Below, in pieces: positions 60,639 through 64,000 of a stretch of DNA of 64,000 nucleotides. The notes under the pieces were generated by a model. That model made no database searches. It was not told where the DNA came from and saw only the letters and a program-made list of their open reading frames with translations. The stretch is taken from NCBI RefSeq assembly GCF_022513585.1, contig NZ_JAKWBF010000001.1:1-64000 (forward strand), read 5' to 3'. The position numbers and the translations under genes were made by a program. The DNA is from Gordonia gummivorans. Its GTDB lineage: Bacteria; Actinomycetota; Actinomycetes; Mycobacteriales; Mycobacteriaceae. Positions within the stretch are counted from its first letter, which is position 1. Each line of letters begins with the position of its first letter.

Positions 60639-61610
60639 ATGACAACGCAGCCCATCAGCAGCGGAAACGCCGCACTGTCGCTGGACGACACGAGTGCGCC
60701 GATGACCATCCTGCCCACCAGTGCAGACGCGATTCCCGATGCTTTCGCCGCCGAGAAGCCCGACACCGAGTACATTCCGCCGGCCGCGCGGATGAGCCGC
60801 GCCGAGCTCGATGCACTCCCCACCGAACTCGACATGATCGGTGCGGGCGTCCTGGCCGGCCCGGCCAACGTCATCATGCAGCTCGCCGTGCCGGCGGTCG
60901 GGTACGGCGTCGCCGAGTCCAAGGTCGACAGCGGCAACCTGTTCAAGCACCCCGTCAAGCGCACCCGCACCACCCTCAGCTACCTCGCGGTGGCGGCCAT
61001 GGGCAGCCCGGAGGACCGCAAGGCCTACCGCAAGGCCGTCGGCAAGGCGCACGCGAAGGTGCGCTCCACCCCCGACAGCCCGGTGAAGTACAACGCCTTC
61101 GACCCGAAGCTGCAGCTCTGGGTCGCCGCCTGCCTGTACAAGGGCACCGAGGACGTCCTGCGCATCTACGGCGGCCGCACCGAGGTCACCGACGCCGAGT
61201 ATCAGGCCGGCGCCGTCATGGGCACGACGCTGCAGGTGCCCCGCGAGATGTGGCCGGCCACCCGCGCCGACTTCGAGGAGTACTGGCAGACCACGGTCGC
61301 CGAACTGGAGATCGACGAGACGATCCGCGACCTTCTGCTCTCGATCGCGCGCGCCGAGTTCGCCGGCCCGGTGGTCTCCGGCCTGTTCGGCTGGTGGACC
61401 GAGATCATGACCCTCGGCTTCCTGCCCGTCGAGTTCCGCGACAAGATGGGTGTGCGGATGGCGCCGTGGCAGAAGCTGATCTTCAACGCCCACAACGCGG
61501 TGGTCCGCGCGATCATCACCCGCGCACCGCGCCGCCTGCGCGCATTCCCCTACAACATCCTGCTCGCCGACGTCCGCTGGCGAATCCGCACGGGTCGTCC
61601 GCTGGTCTGA
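60639..61610 (+). CDS. MpaB/Lcp-family oxygenase (DUF2236)
   Basis: A 323-aa haem-type oxygenase-like protein of the MpaB family, related to rubber oxygenase Lcp. Blocks KRTRTTLSYLAVAAMG (near 110), a His-containing helix with GKAHAKVR (about 140) and the family marker FDPKLQLWVAACL (about 155) match. No signal peptide is visible, so it is cytosolic or membrane-associated. Start ATG 60639 follows AAGGGGG. It is probably regulated by the adjacent TetR. Substrates of this family range from polyisoprene to mycophenolic acid precursors; here unknown. Confidence 0.83.
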   Translation: MTTQPISSGNAALSLDDTSAPMTILPTSADAIPDAFAAEKPDTEYIPPAARMSRAELDALPTELDMIGAGVLAGPANVIMQLAVPAVGYGVAESKVDSGNLFKHPVKRTRTTLSYLAVAAMGSPEDRKAYRKAVGKAHAKVRSTPDSPVKYNAFDPKLQLWVAACLYKGTEDVLRIYGGRTEVTDAEYQAGAVMGTTLQVPREMWPATRADFEEYWQTTVAELEIDETIRDLLLSIARAEFAGPVVSGLFGWWTEIMTLGFLPVEFRDKMGVRMAPWQKLIFNAHNAVVRAIITRAPRRLRAFPYNILLADVRWRIRTGRPLV

Positions 61611-61621
61611 TTCGCGGGTAG

Positions 61622-62902
61622 CTACAACCGACGCAACGCGTCCCGATCAAGGTCGGCGACGCTCGTGTGGCCGGAAAGTCCGAGCGTGAGATCGAGTTCG
61701 GCGATGATGTCGGCGACCACGTCGCGAGCCCCGTCGGCTCCGGCGATCGCCAGCCCGTACATGTGCGGACGACCGATGCACGCGGCATCGGCACCCAACG
61801 CGAGTGCTTTGAATACGTCTGCGCCCGTATAGATTCCCGAGTCGATCAGCACCTTGATCCGACCGTCGACCACCGGGGCGATCGCGTCGAGCGCATCGAT
61901 GGAGCTGATCGCACCGTCGACCTGCCGCCCACCATGGTTCGACACGACGATCCCGTCGACCCCGACGTCGACGGCGCGTCGGGCGTCGTCGGGATGCAGA
62001 ACACCCTTCAGCAGGATCGGCAGCGACGTGCGGTCGCGCAGTCCCTCGACGTCGGCCCAGTTCAGCGACGGCCGTGAATAGATGTCGAGGAAGGTCTGCA
62101 CCCCGACCCTCGGCTCCGGAGCGCGAAGATTTGCCAGCAGCTTTCCTGGAGTGTTGCGGGCGATGGAGAACAACGTCGCGATGGCTCCCAGGCTCACCTC
62201 GGGGCGTTCGGCATCATCGGTGGACGCGACCCGTTCGGCGACGATCTCGGCGAACCGGGGATCGGACGTGTATTGCGCGATGCCCTCACCGCGCGCGAAG
62301 GGCAGCGAACCCAGATTGAGGTCCTGTGGCCGCCAGCCGAGCATCGTGGTGTCCAGTGTTACGACGACGGCTGCCGCGCCCATCGCCTCGGCCCTCGACA
62401 GCAGACTGTCGACGAGGTCGTCGTCGGTGGACCAGTAGAGCTGGAACCACCGCGGGGCGCCTGGCGCGACGGCCTCCATCTGGCGCGCCACCCGCTCCAT
62501 CGACGCACTGCCCTGGTTCGAAAAGATATAGGGCACACCGATTTCCGCGGCTGCGTGACCGATGTGCACATCCGCGTCGGGCGCGGCCAGTGACCCGGCA
62601 CCCACCGGCGCGAAGAGGACGGGCGCGGGCAGCTTCTGCCCGAACAACTCGATCTCCAACGTTCGTTCGGAGACGTCGCGCAGGACGCGCGGCACGATCG
62701 CCCACTTCTCGAGTGCCGCCCGGTTGGCGTCCATCGTGCGTCCTTCACCGGCGCCGCCGGCGATGTAGGCCCACGCCCGGTCGGACATGGCCCGACGGGC
62801 ACGACGCTCGAGTTCGGCGAAGTCGGTGGGTACGCGCGGGGGTCGGCGGTGGATTCCGGCGGTGTAGATCTCGTTCTGTCGCACACGTCCCAGACCGGCC
62901 AT
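61622..62902 (-). CDS. FMN-dependent alpha-hydroxy acid oxidase (lactate 2-monooxygenase-like)
   Basis: A 426-aa flavoenzyme of the L-lactate dehydrogenase/2-hydroxy-acid oxidase TIM-barrel family. The catalytic His and substrate Arg lie in VVSNHGGRQVDG (about 310-320), with VLFAPVGAG and DSGIYTGADVFKALALGA for FMN contacts. Length above 400 and the N-terminal part resemble lactate 2-monooxygenase more than lactate dehydrogenase. It converges with the oxygenase gene, with only 11 bases between their stops. Confidence 0.88.
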   Translation of the reverse strand: MAGLGRVRQNEIYTAGIHRRPPRVPTDFAELERRARRAMSDRAWAYIAGGAGEGRTMDANRAALEKWAIVPRVLRDVSERTLEIELFGQKLPAPVLFAPVGAGSLAAPDADVHIGHAAAEIGVPYIFSNQGSASMERVARQMEAVAPGAPRWFQLYWSTDDDLVDSLLSRAEAMGAAAVVVTLDTTMLGWRPQDLNLGSLPFARGEGIAQYTSDPRFAEIVAERVASTDDAERPEVSLGAIATLFSIARNTPGKLLANLRAPEPRVGVQTFLDIYSRPSLNWADVEGLRDRTSLPILLKGVLHPDDARRAVDVGVDGIVVSNHGGRQVDGAISSIDALDAIAPVVDGRIKVLIDSGIYTGADVFKALALGADAACIGRPHMYGLAIAGADGARDVVADIIAELDLTLGLSGHTSVADLDRDALRRL

Positions 62903-62976
62903 GGCGTCACCCTACCGATCCGATGGTGTTCCGCGGATATCGATAGGCTGGCTTACAACGAACCTCGGGAGGGAAC

Positions 62977-64000
62977 GTGGCACTCGCGCTCTATCGACTC
63001 GGTCGATTCGCATTCCGCAAGAAGTGGTGGTTCATCGCCGCCTGGCTGGTGGCGTTGTTCTCGGTCGGTGCGATCACCGCCGCCGCGGCACCCAAGTTCG
63101 CCACCGACTTCGAACTCCCCAACACCGACTCCGACCGTGCGATGTCGGTGATGAAGACCGACTTCCCGGCCTTCAACGATCAGCTGCTCAAGTCCCCGAC
63201 GACGGTGGTGATCGCGGCCGACGACGGTCTCGCGAACCACGAAGCCCAGATCTACGCGCTGGTCGGCAAGCTGCGAGCGCTCCCGCACGTCGTCATGCCC
63301 GAGCAGACCGTCAATCCGGTCGCCGCGGCGGCCGCGAATCCGAAGCTGGCGTCGCTCTTCATCGGCGACAACGGCAAGGTCGGCCTCATCAAGATCCAGC
63401 AGGACATCCCGCGTGAGGATCTCACCGTCGACGACATGGAGCAGTTCAAGGACATCCTCGCCGAATCCAGCGGCAACGGACTCCAGGTCGAGGGCACCGG
63501 CGCGCTCATGCAGGTGCAGGAACAAGGCGGTGCTGCCGAGCTGCTCGGTTTCGCCATCGCCTTCGTCGTGATGATCGTCGCGTTCGGAGCACTCGTGGCG
63601 GCGTTCATCCCGATCATCACCGGCATCGTCGGGGTCGGCCTGACGATGCTGCTGGTTACCCTGAGCGCAAAGTTCATGGACGTGCAGCAAAGCGCCACCG
63701 CCATCATCACGATGCTCGGCATCGCCGTATCGATCGACTACGCGCTGTTCATCGTGTCCCGCTACCGGTCGGAGTTGAACATCGGTGGCACCCGTGAGGC
63801 AGCTGCGGGACGCGCCGTGGGCACGGCCGGGTCGGCCGTGGTCTTCGCCGGTCTCACCGTCATGGTCGCGGTCGCCGCACTGAGCGTCGTGGGTATCCCG
63901 TTCATCACCCAGATGGGTATCGCCGCGTCGTTCGCGGTGCTCATCGCAGTCCTGGGCGCCATCACCCTGATCCCGGCGCTGCTCGGCGCGTTCGGGCGGT
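62977..64000 (+). CDS. MMPL/RND transporter, N-terminal part, cut by the window end
   Basis: The first 341 codons of a membrane transporter. A TM helix at about 17-37, an extracytoplasmic domain at about 40-190, then helices with the TM4 Asp-Tyr pair in SIDYALFIVSRY (about 258). It starts at GTG 62977 after GGAGGGAAC. It looks like the YdfJ/ActII-3 group rather than MmpL3. The gene continues past the window, so its length and partner are unknown. Confidence 0.88.
   Translation, partial: MALALYRLGRFAFRKKWWFIAAWLVALFSVGAITAAAAPKFATDFELPNTDSDRAMSVMKTDFPAFNDQLLKSPTTVVIAADDGLANHEAQIYALVGKLRALPHVVMPEQTVNPVAAAAANPKLASLFIGDNGKVGLIKIQQDIPREDLTVDDMEQFKDILAESSGNGLQVEGTGALMQVQEQGGAAELLGFAIAFVVMIVAFGALVAAFIPIITGIVGVGLTMLLVTLSAKFMDVQQSATAIITMLGIAVSIDYALFIVSRYRSELNIGGTREAAAGRAVGTAGSAVVFAGLTVMVAVAALSVVGIPFITQMGIAASFAVLIAVLGAITLIPALLGAFGR

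Overview
The window is GC-rich chromosomal DNA from a mycolic-acid actinobacterium of the order Mycobacteriales. It is most likely Gordonia or a close relative: genes resemble Mycobacterium tuberculosis orthologues, but the gene order is only partly shared. I see no rRNA gene, CRISPR array, transposase or prophage. The placement rests on recognising mmpL3, zmp1, pckG, sigG, fadA and fadB from their protein sequences; no search was run.

Layout. 0.2-8.6 kb: an Fe(II)/2OG oxygenase overlapping a GT4 glycosyltransferase, a methyltransferase, an MmpS-like membrane protein, an FtsX-type ABC exporter with its ATPase, and a secreted phytase-like protein. 8.7-21.4 kb: the conserved mmpL3 neighbourhood (pckG, an FGES-repeat protein and two dynamin-like GTPase homologues on the minus strand; trmB, a NYN-domain protein and mmpL3 on the plus strand; then an AI-2E/PerM protein, an LPG-synthase-type membrane protein and a DUF3054 protein). 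21.4-30.5 kb: a penicillin-binding-like lipoprotein without its catalytic residues, a pirin, a hydrolase, a GntR regulator with a fatty-acid hydroxylase and its operator, a disulfide flavoreductase and the zinc metallopeptidase zmp1. 30.5-37.9 kb: an ion channel, an NDMA-type alcohol dehydrogenase, an RND/MMPL exporter, an unusual R2lox-like protein, a HsaD-like hydrolase under a KstR box and an SPFH protein. 38.4-44.1 kb: fadB/fadA diverging from a tandem TetR regulator that overlaps an adenylyl cyclase gene. 44.1-51.6 kb: a lipoprotein, an Hsp20 gene behind a CIRCE operator, the molybdate operon (regulator, modA, modB, modC) and a DrrAB-type exporter. 51.8-64 kb: a ROK regulator preceded by a leaderless cysteine-rich leader ORF, sigG, small enzymes, an acyl-CoA dehydrogenase/phosphotransferase/SDR group, two TetR regulators, an MpaB-family oxygenase, an alpha-hydroxyacid oxidase and the start of another MMPL gene.

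The genes describe a lipid- and steroid-using mycolate bacterium: mycolate export (mmpL3), two further RND exporters, beta-oxidation, a KstR-type operator and several acyl or alcohol oxidoreductases. Many neighbours overlap by 1-10 bases (ATGA, GTGA or TTGA junctions), which marks translationally coupled operons.

The most interesting signals are: (1) an R2lox-like protein in which two of the six expected metal-ligand positions hold Lys and Val; (2) a leaderless short ORF with three consecutive Cys codons upstream of a ROK regulator; (3) a PBP-like lipoprotein missing all three transpeptidase motifs; (4) a pair of GTPase-like proteins without the P-loop lysine; and (5) a family of palindromic repeats lying in convergent intergenic gaps.
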